Below are positions 33,101 to 43,965 of a stretch of DNA of 64,000 nt, piece by piece. Position 1 is the first letter of the stretch. Each line of letters opens with the position of its first letter. The notes beneath the pieces are model-generated. The model saw only the letters and a list, made by a program, of their open reading frames with translations, ran no database searches and had not been told where the DNA came from. A program made the position numbers and the translations under genes. Source of the DNA: Diphasiastrum complanatum (Eukaryota; Streptophyta; Lycopodiopsida; Lycopodiales; Lycopodiaceae); NCBI GenBank assembly GCA_029204225.1, contig CM055100.1:56773128-56837127 (forward strand), in the 5' to 3' direction.

Positions 33101-33594
33101 TGAGAGTCGATCCGAATACCTGGACCATTAAGCCTGCGACCCCGTTAGAAGAAACGACTTCGTCCACTACCGATCACGCGATCGATCGAAATCTAAAGAA
33201 GCGCTACAAGCCATTGGGAATCCATCAAGACTCTGATACTGATATCATCAATTGGATTGATGCTCTAGCTACAGTCGATTGCATGAGCTCCGTAAAAGGA
33301 TCCATCTCCCTACTTCGAGAAGCCAATCAAGAGTCAAAACCTGCGAACCAAAAGTCTGTCACCCTTGATGATGAGATCGAAATCGGGGTTAACATGATCA
33401 AACTATCATGGCTTTCATTAGAACCACCCCCAGAACCCTGTGAAGAAGAATTTCTTCCTTGGTGCTCAGTAATCACCTTGGAAGATGATGTGGGATATTC
33501 TGACGAACAAGCATTATCTTACTTTGATCCGCAACGTTATGGAGAAAGACGACTACCAGAAGACGTCCCTAAAAGTGGACACAGGAAGCCCTAG
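33100..33594 (+). pseudogene. G2 protease-RT linker, ending at an RT deletion
   Basis: Open for 164 codons. NTWTIKPATPLEETTSSTTD matches the G1 segment WTIKPVVQKEDDDSLTTDHT after the protease; VGYSDEQALSYFDPQRYGER matches the G1 linker. At about 33575 the sequence switches directly to the start of RNase H in another frame (WTQEALDAFEKIKQALVTAP). All of the reverse transcriptase including its catalytic Asp-Asp is absent. Confidence 0.8.
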
Positions 33595-34060
33595 ACGCCT
33601 TCGAGAAGATTAAGCAAGCCTTGGTCACCGCCCCAATCCTACGGTCTCCAAATTGGAGCATCGAATTTCACATGCACACAGATGCATCTAAGTATGCAAT
33701 AGGGATCGTGTTGACCCAACCAGGTGAGAAAAAGAAAGATTTTCCCGTCCGCTTCGCGAGCCGTCAGCTCATTGAAGCCGAAGTTAACTACACTACCACC
33801 AAACGGGAGGCCCTTGCCATGATTTTTAGCATTAAGAAATTTCGACATTACCTTTTGGCCAACCCTTTCGCCTTTTATGTTGACCATCAACTATTGTTAT
33901 ATTTGGTAAATCGACCTTGTACAATGGGCCGTATTACATGATGGCTTTTACAGCTTCAAGAGTTTGAATTTTGGATAGTGGTTAGGACCGGAAAACAACA
34001 TTATTTGGCTGACCACCTTTCTAGATTGACAACATGTCGAGAAGGAGTAAGAGTTGTTGA
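33575..34060 (+). pseudogene. G2 RNase H
   Basis: WTQEALDAFEKIKQALVTAP, FHMHTDASKYAIGIVLTQPG (catalytic Asp), FPVRFASRQLIEAEVNYTTT with KREALAMIFSIKKFRHYLLA (catalytic Glu), FAFYVDHQLLLYLVNRPCTM (catalytic Asp), a stop at 33939-33941 and FWIVVRTGKQHYLADHLSRL. Well preserved; G1 has the same domain in poorer shape. Confidence 0.9.
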
Positions 34061-35360
34061 TGAACTCCCGGATGCTCATATTTTTTATGCTGATGTAGTT
34101 CCAGAATGGGCTGCCGATATAGTTGAATATCTTGTGAGGGGACAACCTAATCCTTCCCTACCTTCCGTAGATCAACGAAAGTTGATAATAAAAGCTGTCC
34201 CGTATAGCTTAATAGCTGGACAACTTTATCGAATGGGGATAGACCATATCCTTCAAAGATGCCTACTAGACCATGAAATAAAGCCTATTATTAGTACAAC
34301 TCATGAAGGAATTGGTGGTGGTCACGTGGCCGCTGATGCTACTACTCGAAAGGTCCTCCAAGAAGGATTTTGGTGGCCTACCCTACACCGTGATGTGGCA
34401 AACTTTGTGAAACACTGTGATGTGTGCCAAAGAGCCACAAAACCGAGAAAATCTGGGTTTATGCCTTTAAAGCCTATCATACCAGAAAATCCTTTCAAAA
34501 AATGGGGCATAGATTATGTTGGTCCCATCCACCCAGCCACTAGAGGAAGTCAAGCCCGATATATTATAGTGGCAACATATTATTTTATAAAGTGGGTAGA
34601 AGCGAAGGCCATTAGAGTAGCCAATGCAGCCAGCACAGCTACGTTTCTCTATGAGAACATCATCACGCGCTTCGGATGCCCTTTAGAACTTGTGAGTGAT
34701 CGTGGAACTCACTTCCTAAATGAAACAATACGAATACTCCTAGCTGAATTCCTTGTGGTTCATCGCAAGAGTACGCCTCATTACCCCCGATGTAATGGAT
34801 AGGCCGAATCTTCCAACAAGATTTTGTGCAATATTATCACAAAGACCGTGGAAGCCAGTAGATCCGATTGGGAACATAAACTCCAAGCAGCTTTATGGGC
34901 GTTTCAAACAACCTGTAAGCTTGCCACTGGCCATACCCCATTTCAACTAGTCTATGGACTCGAGGCTGTAATGCCTGCTGAGTTCATTGTCCCTAGCCTA
35001 AGAGTAGCCGTGACGGAACGATTAGACACAAGTAAGTCTACCCAACGTCGATTAGGCTTACTGATGAATTTATGCGAAACCCGAACCATTGCCTTGCATG
35101 CATTGCACACCGAAAAGAAACGCCGCAAAGCCTGGCATGACCATGCCCTAAAACAAAAGGACTTACACAAAGGTGCATTAATGTATCAGAGCAAGGTCAC
35201 GAAAGGCAAATTGAAATTTCCGGGCCTCGGTCCCTACCAAGTAATGAAAATATTCGAGAATGGCGCAGTTCAATTGGCCACACTGGAGGGTGACCTTTTA
35301 CCCACTTTGGTAAATGGTAGTCGGCTAAGGCACTATTACCACTTACCTCCCACTGTATAA
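34060..35360 (+). pseudogene. G2 integrase, nearly complete
   Basis: HTTHEGIGGGHVAADATTRK-type zinc-binding domain (THEGIGGGHVAADATTRK, GFWWPTLHRD, CDVCQRATKP), core with WGIDYVGPIHPATRGSQARY (Asp 1), ELVSDRGTHFLNETIRI (Asp 2) and KSTPHYPRCNG, one TAG, AESSNK (Glu). The C-terminal region reads ALWAFQTTCKLATGHTPFQL, VYGLEAVMPAEF and FPGLGPYQVMKIFENGAVQL, ending TAA near 35360. The TAG at 34801-34803 stands where CAG (Gln) is conserved: a single C-to-T change. Otherwise this is the best-preserved domain in the window. Confidence 0.9.
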
Positions 35361-36224
35361 ACTTCATCATTTCTTTTTTATTTTTTTATTTTTTTTTGTA
35401 TGATTATTTTTTGCCTTTCTTTGGATTTTCCCAGTTGTTTATGAACGGTTCTTGGCTAGAACACATCTTGATAAGTCTAAATTGAGTTAGGGGAACCATG
35501 AACCCTAAATCCCCACCCTGTAGGCCAAAAATAGTAAAAATCACTTAAACCCACCTACAAGCTTGTCTTTTTGAGATGTTGCCTCGCCCTCTTCACAGTA
35601 GACTCCTCATAATATGCTCTATCAACAATGAGTGAGGCAAACCAAGACTCCCAACCAATTTTTGTTCGGGACCCATTTTTCAAAAATCACTAAACAGGCT
35701 CCCCACATGTGTGAAAATGACATCATGGTTAGTCCCCTTGATATTTTGCATATCTTTCTATGCTTAAACTACTGTCCAATCGGCGAGCCAAGATCCTTAG
35801 CCAAACTCCCAAAAATAGAGATTTAGTGATTTTATGAGTTGAACTAAGTCTTTTGGCCATTTTTAGCACTATTTTGGATCCCCACACGTGTGAATGACCT
35901 GATCTTGGTTCACCTCTGTCACCGTTGATTTTAGAATGTCCTTTATAGTCGATTTGATATCTAACATCTTGGTTCCCCAAATTTGGAGGGGGGGGTCTAT
36001 ATAAGGTGGTGGGATCCATTCAAAACTCACACGTGCTAGAGACATGCTGCCGAAATTTTCTAGAAATTTTCCAGCATCCCCAAAGCACAATCCAGCAGTC
36101 ATAAAGGTCATCCATTCATTCTCAAAGCTCACTTGCTATATTTAGCAACTTTATTGCTCCTTTTCACTTTTGAACTTACTATTTCGGGACAATTAAGCAC
36201 TTTTTGGGCTTAAAACTTGCCAAG
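35361..36224 (+). repeat. Spacer between G2 pol and ORF3 with diverged 355-bp repeat units
   Basis: After a T-rich stretch (35370-35410), about one and a half diverged copies of the same unit as at 29041-30065: e.g. AATTGAGTTAGGGGAACCAT (35482) compares with AATTTGAGTCAGGAGAACCA (29895), followed by TAGGCCAAAAATAGTAAAAA, CTCGCCCTCTTCACAG and GAGTGAGGCAAACCAAGACT; then CGGCGAGCCAAGATCC (35780) and TTGGTTCACCTCTGTCACCG (35905). CACATGTG and CACACGTG palindromes occur at 35703 and 35883. Confidence 0.75.
35998..36005 (+). promoter_or_regulatory. TATA box upstream of ORF3
   Basis: TATATAAG in the context GGGGGTCTATATAAGGTGGT, about 220 bases before the ORF3 start codon at 36225, with a leader free of long open frames in between. 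It could be an internal promoter of ORF3 or the promoter of an LTR remnant; the surrounding spacer repeats favour a conserved internal promoter. Confidence 0.5.
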
Positions 36225-39200
36225 ATGATGAAGGAGGATAAGGATAAAGGCAAAGCCATAATTCATCCTACACGATCAGTCAAAAGGCTCAAGCTCACAC
36301 AAGAGTTGGACCCAGATTTCATTGTGGGAGAAGAGGATCTCACTCCACATGCATCAGATGATGAAATGATGGAGGAAAAGCCGGCCATACCAGAACTCCT
36401 CCCGGTGCCAAAACCCTACGAGGCACGGAAATGGTGGAAATCAGGGGAGCCCCTATTGAAGACCTGCAGATTTCAAAGACTATTCTCCTCCTGTATGACA
36501 ATTCATGATCATTGTGGAATATGCATTCCGCCCAACCGTTCAGGATATTCCGAGCTTCAAGTACAGGCTGAACCAAGTGACACACACCGTCTCATTTGCC
36601 ACAGAAGCTCTTATGGCAATTGGCATTCCTGACGGGCCAAGGCGCATGTCCACACACAAGACAAGGGCCGTGAAAGTCGAAAAGTATATGGAGATTACTA
36701 AAAAGGCATGACGCACGAATGATGGCCTATTACTTGAAGCCATCGTTGATGAAGTTCTTCAAGGAGCTGCTACCTTCGTAGTCAACTTTTTTGAGGTGGC
36801 AAGGTCAAGAAAGGCTCGCATTTCAATGACCTTCTTTATCTACCTACTAGCTGCTATTACTGAGCCAGATGGATACAACTATAGTTGGGCTCACCTAGTC
36901 CAAGAAGAAATTTTTAAGGCCCTTCTCTCTCCAAAGAAGCAGATTGCGGTGAGACCACTTCTCACTCAACTAGCAATACACCAAGTGAGCGACCTAATTG
37001 ATCCTTCAACGGACTTTCCTGCAGAATCCCCCATTGAGGCCATGTCTTCTAAGGCAAAATCTAAGAAGTCCACGCCAGAGGATAAGGATTGGCAGCAAGC
37101 AGTCCAACACCTTTCAGCACAAGCAGCAGTCCAAGCCGCACCCAACTCGCCCAAACATCCTTTTGCCATGCAGTTGGAATCCATACTTATGGATGAAGCA
37201 ACATCACCAGCAGCAGCAATGGCTATTCCAACTAGCCCTTCAAGGTAGAGCAGCCGACTTCATGAGCTACTCAAGCGGAAGCCATCTTTTAAGCTTCCCC
37301 CTCTATCCCAGATTCCAACAGAGATCAACTCACCACCAAGGCACACAACTATCGAAGATCAGCCTAAAGATACCATGGTAGCAGATACCTCCAAAGAGGC
37401 TCCAGACACTCAAGGGGAAGAGATTATCATTCTTGATCAAGGAGAAGGGTCGCCCACGCACACCTATATGGGATACCTTGATGGAGCCGACCCCCTCGAT
37501 GTGTACGATAAAAATTTGCCTCAGAACGTAGAGGCTCAAGCAGCCCCATCTAGAGCCATCCACAAAATCCCAAATTTTGGCAAGCCACCAGAGGAGGTTG
37601 ATGTCCCAGTAGCCAGTGCACTTTCTCATGCGCACGGCCTGATCAGGGATCTCCACTGGTTGTTGCAAGATCGATTCCACCACCATCGCCGAGCGGAGTC
37701 AGCAATGAAAGCTAAACAAGACCTTGAGCTCCACAACCAACAATTGCAACAAGAAGCTGATCACGCAAGAAAGTAGATGGCCATGATGCAACAAGAAATG
37801 GATGCAATGCGTTCTAGCATCCAATCACACCAACAACTGGTCTCAACATTACAACAGGCACAGAAACACCATGACGCCCAACTCCAGGCAGAAAAGCAGC
37901 GGACCTCATGCCAAATCAATATAACTCTTGGAAAAGAAGCGGTCATCAAAACCTGGAAAAAAAATGTGCGACGACCAAAACTAAACGATTGATTTCTATC
38001 TTTCAGTTCCACCGCAACCAAATTCATCTCCGGTCCCCGCAGAAACATACAATGAGCTCTTAGCCAAACTTCAAACTTGTCATACAACGTTGCAGAATTT
38101 TGAAGCTCAACAGTCTGAATATACCCAACCATTCATTAAAGTAATTATTGGACTGGAGAAATAGAATGCAGAGCTAGAAAAACAGCTTGATGCTTTGCTT
38201 GCGACTAGAGAACCTCCTGCCACACCTCAAAGTGCCCCACCAGCCAACGCACAAGCCTCCAACCCAGCCCATGTTGACTATGATGCGTCCTTTTCTATTG
38301 ACGACATTCTCGAGGAAGACCCATCTGCGGTTGTCGCCACACCGGACCTTCTGTCCCCTGGTGGTTCACGCACAACAAGGCCAAGCCACGACATAACCCC
38401 ACCTAGAGCCAGAACTATATTTAAAAAACCACAGTCACTGGAAGAATCCATCCAAGAGTATGAGGCCACTTATTCAGAAGACGAGATGCGAGGGGGATAT
38501 GTGTTGCCATGCTCCGCAACTGAAATCAAAGGCAAGGAAGAACAGATCATCGCGCAGTTGGCACCCCAACCCATATGGTGCAACGTCCTCTTCAAGGATG
38601 ACAAAAAGGTCCTGGATGAATATTTTCGGATTCCCAAGTATCTGCACGTGAATCCCCGCTATCTACCCATCCCCCGATGAGCAACGTGGCCCGAAAAACA
38701 AGAGGATGCCAGTGCACCACCAAACTGGCCCATCATTCCAAACTCTAGGACTTGGAAGAACCAAGCAAATTTCCAGTACGCCTTGGAGCAGTTTCATCAC
38801 AGGCATCACCAATTGGTTGATTCCACGGTGCGGCAAGCGGCGCTCAACTGCAAGGAACTTGCTTTCCTTAGTACTCTTGAATTCCATTGGGATCGCTCCT
38901 TGGGTCCCTTGTTTTTCGATCCCATCACCCCTTTCCCTAGTCTTAAACGAAAGGACCAGTTTACCATGGCAAGAATTTATTACCGAGCAGCAATGACGGC
39001 ATCCCAACATGCAGCGCGAGTGGAAGAGTGGCAATGCTCCCAATGGTTGCCCCATAGCTCCCATGTGTTCGGGCCTCTCAAAGATGACAACACTATACGA
39101 GCCCAAGCACTGGAGGGTTACAGAAAACTCATCTAGGAAATCCACAAGACCAATGAAGCACAGGACGTCGAGCTGTAGGAAGCCCTATTCAAGTGAATTG
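36225..39200 (+). pseudogene. ORF3 region of G2: uncharacterised coiled-coil protein
   Basis: Roughly 990 codons between integrase and the polypurine tract, broken by a few stops and frame changes (near 36400-36480, 36709, 37247, 37774, 38000, 38678, 39134). Starts MMKEDKDKGKAIIHPTRSVK. Parts in order: lysine-rich start with acidic patch; helical block (YAFRPTVQDIPSFKYRLNQV, SMTFFIYLLAAITEPDGYNY, WAHLVQEEIFKALLSPKKQI); Pro/Ala/Ser-rich linker; long Gln-rich coiled coil (37620-37900, e.g. LHNQQLQQEADHARK); conserved block PQSLEESIQEYEATYSEDEM ... QLAPQPIWCNVLFKDD; C-terminal block (ANFQYALEQFHHRHHQLVDS, LEFHWDRSLGPLFFDPITPF). I do not recognise the family. It is not an envelope-type sequence: no signal peptide or membrane segment was seen. 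Confidence 0.7.
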
Positions 39201-39221
39201 CCATGGGACTGGCAACCATTT

Positions 39222-39234
39222 AGCAGCGGGGGAG
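39222..39234 (+). other. Polypurine tract of G2
   Basis: AGCAGCGGGGGAG directly precedes TGTGGGGGCC; a purine-rich run before a TG start marks the beginning of the 3' LTR. Confidence 0.75.
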
Positions 39235-40084
39235 TGTGGGGGCCGGAATACAAGGCCCAAGGGGCATTTCAATGGAGCTTGGGAGAACTAAGGAAAGTAG
39301 TACCTTACAGGGATGAAGCTAATGTAAATATCAATTTTGCATAATTAAGGGCCCGAGCATGGCATCCTGTGTGTGTAAGCCCATCTTGAAGAGCCACCAG
39401 TAGATAAGTTGCGTTAGGCCCCAAGTATGGCACCCTACGTGCATAAGTCCAACTTGTGGTGCCATTAGTCACTAGGGGGCAGGAAACCAATTTTTGCAAG
39501 TCTCAACGTTTAAACTTAGACTTTAAAAAGTATGCAAAAGTCAATGTCAAGATTCTAAAAAGAACTTGCATTCTATATTGAGACTTGAAATTCCTAGTCC
39601 CATAAGTAAATGTGGAAAGGACACTCCACAAGCTTCTATAAAGAGAAGCCCCTTCTATGTAATTTGTATCCTTAATGTATGAGAGCTAAGTGCTGCCATT
39701 TTGGGTCCACTTGTGCTAATTTTGGTGTTTGGCTAAATTTAGTGTGACTTTGTGTAGTATGCATATTTGCTTAAGTTCTTGCTATTTTAGCCCCATTTTA
39801 GCATAAATGCTTCCTCTTTGAGTGTTTCTATTTCTAGTTAAGCTTGCATAGTGTGGTTAAAAAGAGTAGATTGGATGTTAGAGTGAGAGTGGGTGGAAGA
39901 GTGTGTGTGTGAGTGTGTTGGAATAGAATGTGAGAGAAGTGAGAGAGATAGAGTTAATGGTTAGCTTATCTCGGTGATGTCTGGTTGGAATGCTATTTGT
40001 TTGCAAGTAGAAGTAGATGATAACACTCTTTGTTTTGCAAGCATCTTCATGGCTCCTAGGTTCGAGCCCGCTTCCCGTGCTACA
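39235..40084 (+). repeat. G2 3' LTR
   Basis: Starts TGTGGGGGCCGGAATACAAG and plausibly ends CCCGTGCTACA at 40084 (about 850 bp). A TATA box, TATAAAG at 39637-39643, lies mid-LTR where the U3-R boundary is expected. It contains a short internal echo: GGCATCCTGTGTGTGTAAGC and GGCACCCTACGTGCATAAGT about 70 bp apart. The right end is inferred from the resumption of coding sequence afterwards. Confidence 0.65.
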
Positions 40085-40085
40085 A

Positions 40086-41430
40086 ACGACTAAGGAGGAG
40101 AGGGTGGAAACCTTTTACTTCTTGACAACACCAACTGTTGCCTGATGACGCATTTGTCCAAACAATTTTTATTCCATCATCGGATTGGGCAGATTCCACT
40201 GCCCCAGATGACAAAAGGTCACCAAAGAACCTCATCGAAGACACGACGACGACACTGTACCGGTCGTCGGGGCCACTACCACACAAGCCCCTATTAGTGC
40301 CAACGTACCAACTACTCCAACAGATTTAATGACGGTGTACCAAGCCTTGGGAACATTCATCCAGGACACAGCCAGAGCCTCATTGGATAGCCGAGTACTC
40401 CAACTGGCAACAAACAACACCCAGCTGCAAGCAAAAATCACGAAGCTGCAGCAAGAGCTCATTATAACTCAACAACACGAACAAGATGGGCACATGCGGG
40501 AGATCGCCAAGCTGCAGCAGAAGGAGGAGGGCCTAAATCAGTATATCTAGAGCCTCTCAAAAGCGCTGATAGATGCCTCCACAAAGGTGTGGGAGCTTCA
40601 GTCTGAAGCATCCCAACGGCTTGCTCCCCTCCAGTCGCAACTTCAGATCTATGAAGCAGAAAATACGCACTTGGGGGCGGAGGTGCAAGCCCTACAAAGT
40701 GAAAAACTCGTCTAGTTAGCTCAACTCGCACCTTACTCAAGGACACTCTCTCAAGCAGAGATGAATCTCTTCAAGCATCAGGTGCAGGTGTATAGTCAAA
40801 CTCTGAACAACTACCAGACGGAGTTCGACAAATACCGGGCAAGCGCAACTCACGAACTCGCCCAAGCCAAACAAGCCCTTAAGGCTTGTCAAAGATTTAT
40901 GGAGCAGAAGGCTCAACCAACCTTGGTGGTAATGCCAACGCCACCTCTTTTTGGTACCGCCCAGGCAAGCATGAGCCAACAACAAGGCCAGCAGGCAGCG
41001 GGGGAGACAAGCCAGGATCAGGGGTCAGGCGGACAAGACCAAGGGTCTCCCGATACTGGAGCTGAGACGCAGGACCAAGGCCAAGACACAGTTCTCAGCA
41101 GAAGCCAAGGAGAAGGACAAGCCTCATCATCAAGAGGCTCGCATACTATATCTGTCAGTCGGGCCTTCAGATGTCCCAAATCCTTGGAGGAAAAGATCAA
41201 TGAATTCCTATCCAGATATCCCCACGAGTCATCAAGAGGCAGCTAACAGATCTCATTTTCGGCACAAACAATAAAAGGCAACGAGCTGCTAGCACTACTC
41301 GCCCTCCAAGCACAACCTGAGTGGTGCCAACAGCTCTTTGAATGGGACCTTGCGGCCATCAGGGCCTATGTGACCAGTCCACAACAACTACGGGTGGACG
41401 CGCATTTTTTGCCATGCACACGACGATCAT
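40086..41430 (+). pseudogene. Second, diverged ORF3 fragment
   Basis: Plus strand. TVYQALGTFIQDTARASLDS, a heptad-rich coiled coil (NNTQLQAKITKLQQELIITQ, continuing over a stop at 40548-40550), SQAEMNLFKHQVQVYSQTLN, then Gln/Gly/Ser-rich linker and PKSLEEKINEFLSRYPHESS, stop, IKGNELLALLALQPEWCQQL with FEWDLAAIRAYVTSPQQLRV. The last block aligns with PQSLEESIQEYEATY ... IKGKEEQIIAQLAPQPIWCN of the first ORF3. It follows the G2 LTR and so belongs to another element into which G2 may have inserted. Confidence 0.7.
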
Positions 41431-42261
41431 GTGAAAAATACAAAAATAAGCTTGGTAGAGGCCAGAAATCTTGTATATAGATAAACAAACATGTGTGGAG
41501 CCTGTTCCCACATGTGAGAATAGTGTACTTGTCATGTACCATAATCATATAGGTTGTACATATGATTTAATTCAAGTTCTAGTGGCTAAAAAGGCCAAAA
41601 ACTAGTTTTCTAGACATATGACACATGGCATCAGTCTATTGCTTGCATGAGCCACATCCTTTGGTTAGGTGTCACATCCCATGTGTAGAGGACAGCTCAC
41701 ATGTGTGGAATAAGCTGACGTAGACAAATTTTGACTTCTAGAAGATTTTCAAGTAGATCTCCATATAGAAGGAAAATGGGCCAAAAGTGCCCAGAATAGA
41801 AGGTTTTGTCCAAGTGTCAGTTTTACATGATGAATCATCATATGACAAAGCACCTTCACACATGTGGGATCAAAGGGATGATCAGTACCATGAGCTCCCA
41901 CTTATTGTATATATAGAGCCACATTTGGCCATAATCAATGTGAGACACCAATCTTGGTTTTGGAAGCAATTTTGAGTGATTCTCTCCATTTGTCTACATT
42001 TGTTTTGATTGTTTTGAGGTGCTATCAATGTGTACTTGATTTTCAGGTTGGATTCCATACTCAGACAGTGTTTCACACGTGTTAAATCATAAATTACACT
42101 TACCTTCAATTAATGATTGCTCTTGTTAGGATTTTGTGTCTAGAATTGATCTAGATTGATCTTAATCTGAAGTAGATTCATAGATGAAGTAATCTGACAA
42201 CCAATCCCTCTTGAGGATCAGATTAGGATCCACTCTTGGTCCTTTTTGTACTTTTTGCACA
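41431..42261 (+). repeat. Copia 5' LTR region, left end undefined
   Basis: The right end, CTTTTTGCACA at 42261, is fixed by a primer-binding site. The left end could not be placed because no second copy is present. The region is notable for several CACATGTG/CACACGTG palindromes (about 41485, 41510, 41857, 41690, 42075). Confidence 0.5.
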
Positions 42262-42274
42262 TGGTATCAGAGCC
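42262..42274 (+). other. Primer-binding site (initiator Met tRNA)
   Basis: TGGTATCAGAGCC, a full match to the usual copia site, directly follows an LTR-like CA end. Confidence 0.9.
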
Positions 42275-43749
42275 TAGTACAAGAGGTTTTGTTGAAATTG
42301 ATAGGGTTAATCCAAATCAAAGCCAAAATTAGCAATTTTTTGGAAACTAGTCAAATTTTGTGTAGCAAGTTGGATTTGATAGCTATCCTCAAAATTTTTG
42401 GTCCAAATCTTGTTGTGGGCTGTAGGAACCCTTTTCACACGTGTGAGGCCGTACAGATCTGGTTTTTACTGAGAAATTTCAAAAATTTGTAGAATTTGAC
42501 TCACATACCCAATTTGAGTGATTTTTGGTGCCAAATCAAGCATTTTCTATAGTGAATCTAATCTTTTGATTAGTTCTTGGATTAGATCAGCCAAGAAATT
42601 AAATTTGAAGCTTGAATTAGGTGCATTAATTGATTATCTCTGATTTTTTGAGTGCATGTTGAAGTTGAGAGAGATTTTGCTAAAAATCATAGATTAAGGA
42701 GTGATATGCAAGGTGAGAGGTTGAAATCCATTGTACCATCACTCTAGATTTGTTCAAGAGTGATAGGGTCAAGTTTAGAAGCATCAATTTGCTAGAAAAC
42801 ATCTTTGGATCTGTCCTCCAAGTGAAACCTTTGAGAGTTTCTAGTGCATATAGAGCATCTATGCCAATCTTTTGTAGAATTTGACATAGATTGGCTTAAA
42901 TTGAGAGTTCTAGAAAAGAGATTGAGATCCAAGTCACATTGTTCAACCCTACTCAATTTGTTTGAGTGATTGTAAAGTTTGAAAAGAGTCATTAAGGTGT
43001 CTATGACAAATGTGTAGAGAGATAGGGCTACATTCGCTATTTGGGTACCGTAGGGCCAAATTTGGGACGATTTTTGGCTGGTGAAACCTGCTACAGGGTG
43101 GTACAAGGAGGCATAATCACTTGTAAATCACTATTGCTTACTCCTAACAGGGTAACAGGGTGTTTGGAAGTGGTAAATGCAGTATGGGACGAATGGTAGC
43201 AGAATTGTGTGGAGAAAGCTAGTATTGGCGATGGAAGTGCAGTTTGGTGGCATGACTACTCATCGTTGGCGACAACTTTAAGAGGGCAAGCAGTCACAGG
43301 TGAGAGGTAGGCATGGTATGCTAGTTACAGGTGAAAATTTCTTGTGATCAGGTTCAACTCTTGGGGTTAGAACCGACCAACGTCAGGTGGCATTTTGGGA
43401 AAATGCTCTCACAGGCATGATCGGTGATGGTATTGTCGAGTCAGGTGATAGCTGCATTGACACACGCATCTGTAGCTTGGAAACTTTTCATTTGGAGGGA
43501 AATATGGGCTAGCTTGGAGGTACACACATTTTGGCGATCATAGGTGATGGAAGTGCGAGGTGGTACCACTTGGAAGCCATTGGACGAGCTGTGTGTGGGA
43601 CACACAGAGGATGAAGAACGGGTCAATAATCACACTTTGGGCAAGATAGCGGATTTGCATTGGACGAGCTATGTGTGGGATTCTCTGCACTTTTATGACA
43701 TATTGGAAACATAAACTGCATGCAGCATTATGGGCATTCAGAACCGCTT
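42275..43749. other. Leader and unassigned sequence after the primer-binding site
   Basis: No Gag or Pol motif recognised. From about 43140 the sequence is richer in GC and has a partly repeated phrase CATTGGACGAGCTGTGTGTG (43573) and CATTGGACGAGCTATGTGTG (about 43659). The end at 43749 is where the 43.7/52.1-kb duplication begins. Confidence 0.4.
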
Positions 43750-43854
43750 TCAAAAGTAGTAGAAAAAAGGGATCAAAGTAAAACGAGTAAGAATCTAATT
43801 TTGTTAGTACTTTTGATAGAAGCTCCTTGATAATCATGTCATCATAATTGTGTA

Positions 43855-43965
43855 TCTCCTATTGATGATGTAGATCCAAGGTGGATAGATAATGGTGCTA
43901 GTCGTCACATGACTAGGTTAAAAGCATCTTAAATTTATCATCGACTCAAAAAAAACGGCATGACA
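43855..43965 (+). pseudogene. Copia protease remnant (copy 1)
   Basis: Plus strand: DVDPRWIDNGASRHMTRLKA, in which DNGAS stands for the DSGAS active site of copia proteases. A stop follows almost at once. The second copy at 52243-52320 reads VDPRWIYNGASSHMTNPKA and has lost the Asp. Confidence 0.7.

Larger units (their letters stand above)
30066..40084 (+). mobile_element. Ty3/gypsy element G2 with an extra 3' ORF
   Basis: Plus strand order: leader, Gag with four zinc knuckles, protease, (RT deleted), RNase H, integrase, spacer with repeats and a TATA box, a roughly 3-kb ORF3 region, polypurine tract, 3' LTR. No 5' LTR with the TGTGGGGGCCGG start is seen; the element begins at the junction with G1 near 29041. 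Frame lesions are few, mainly isolated stops, so it is younger than most elements in the window. Confidence 0.85.

Noticed and set aside
36225-39200. ORF3 as an envelope-like gene
   Set aside because: No signal peptide, no transmembrane segment, long Gln-rich coiled coil and proline-rich linkers instead.
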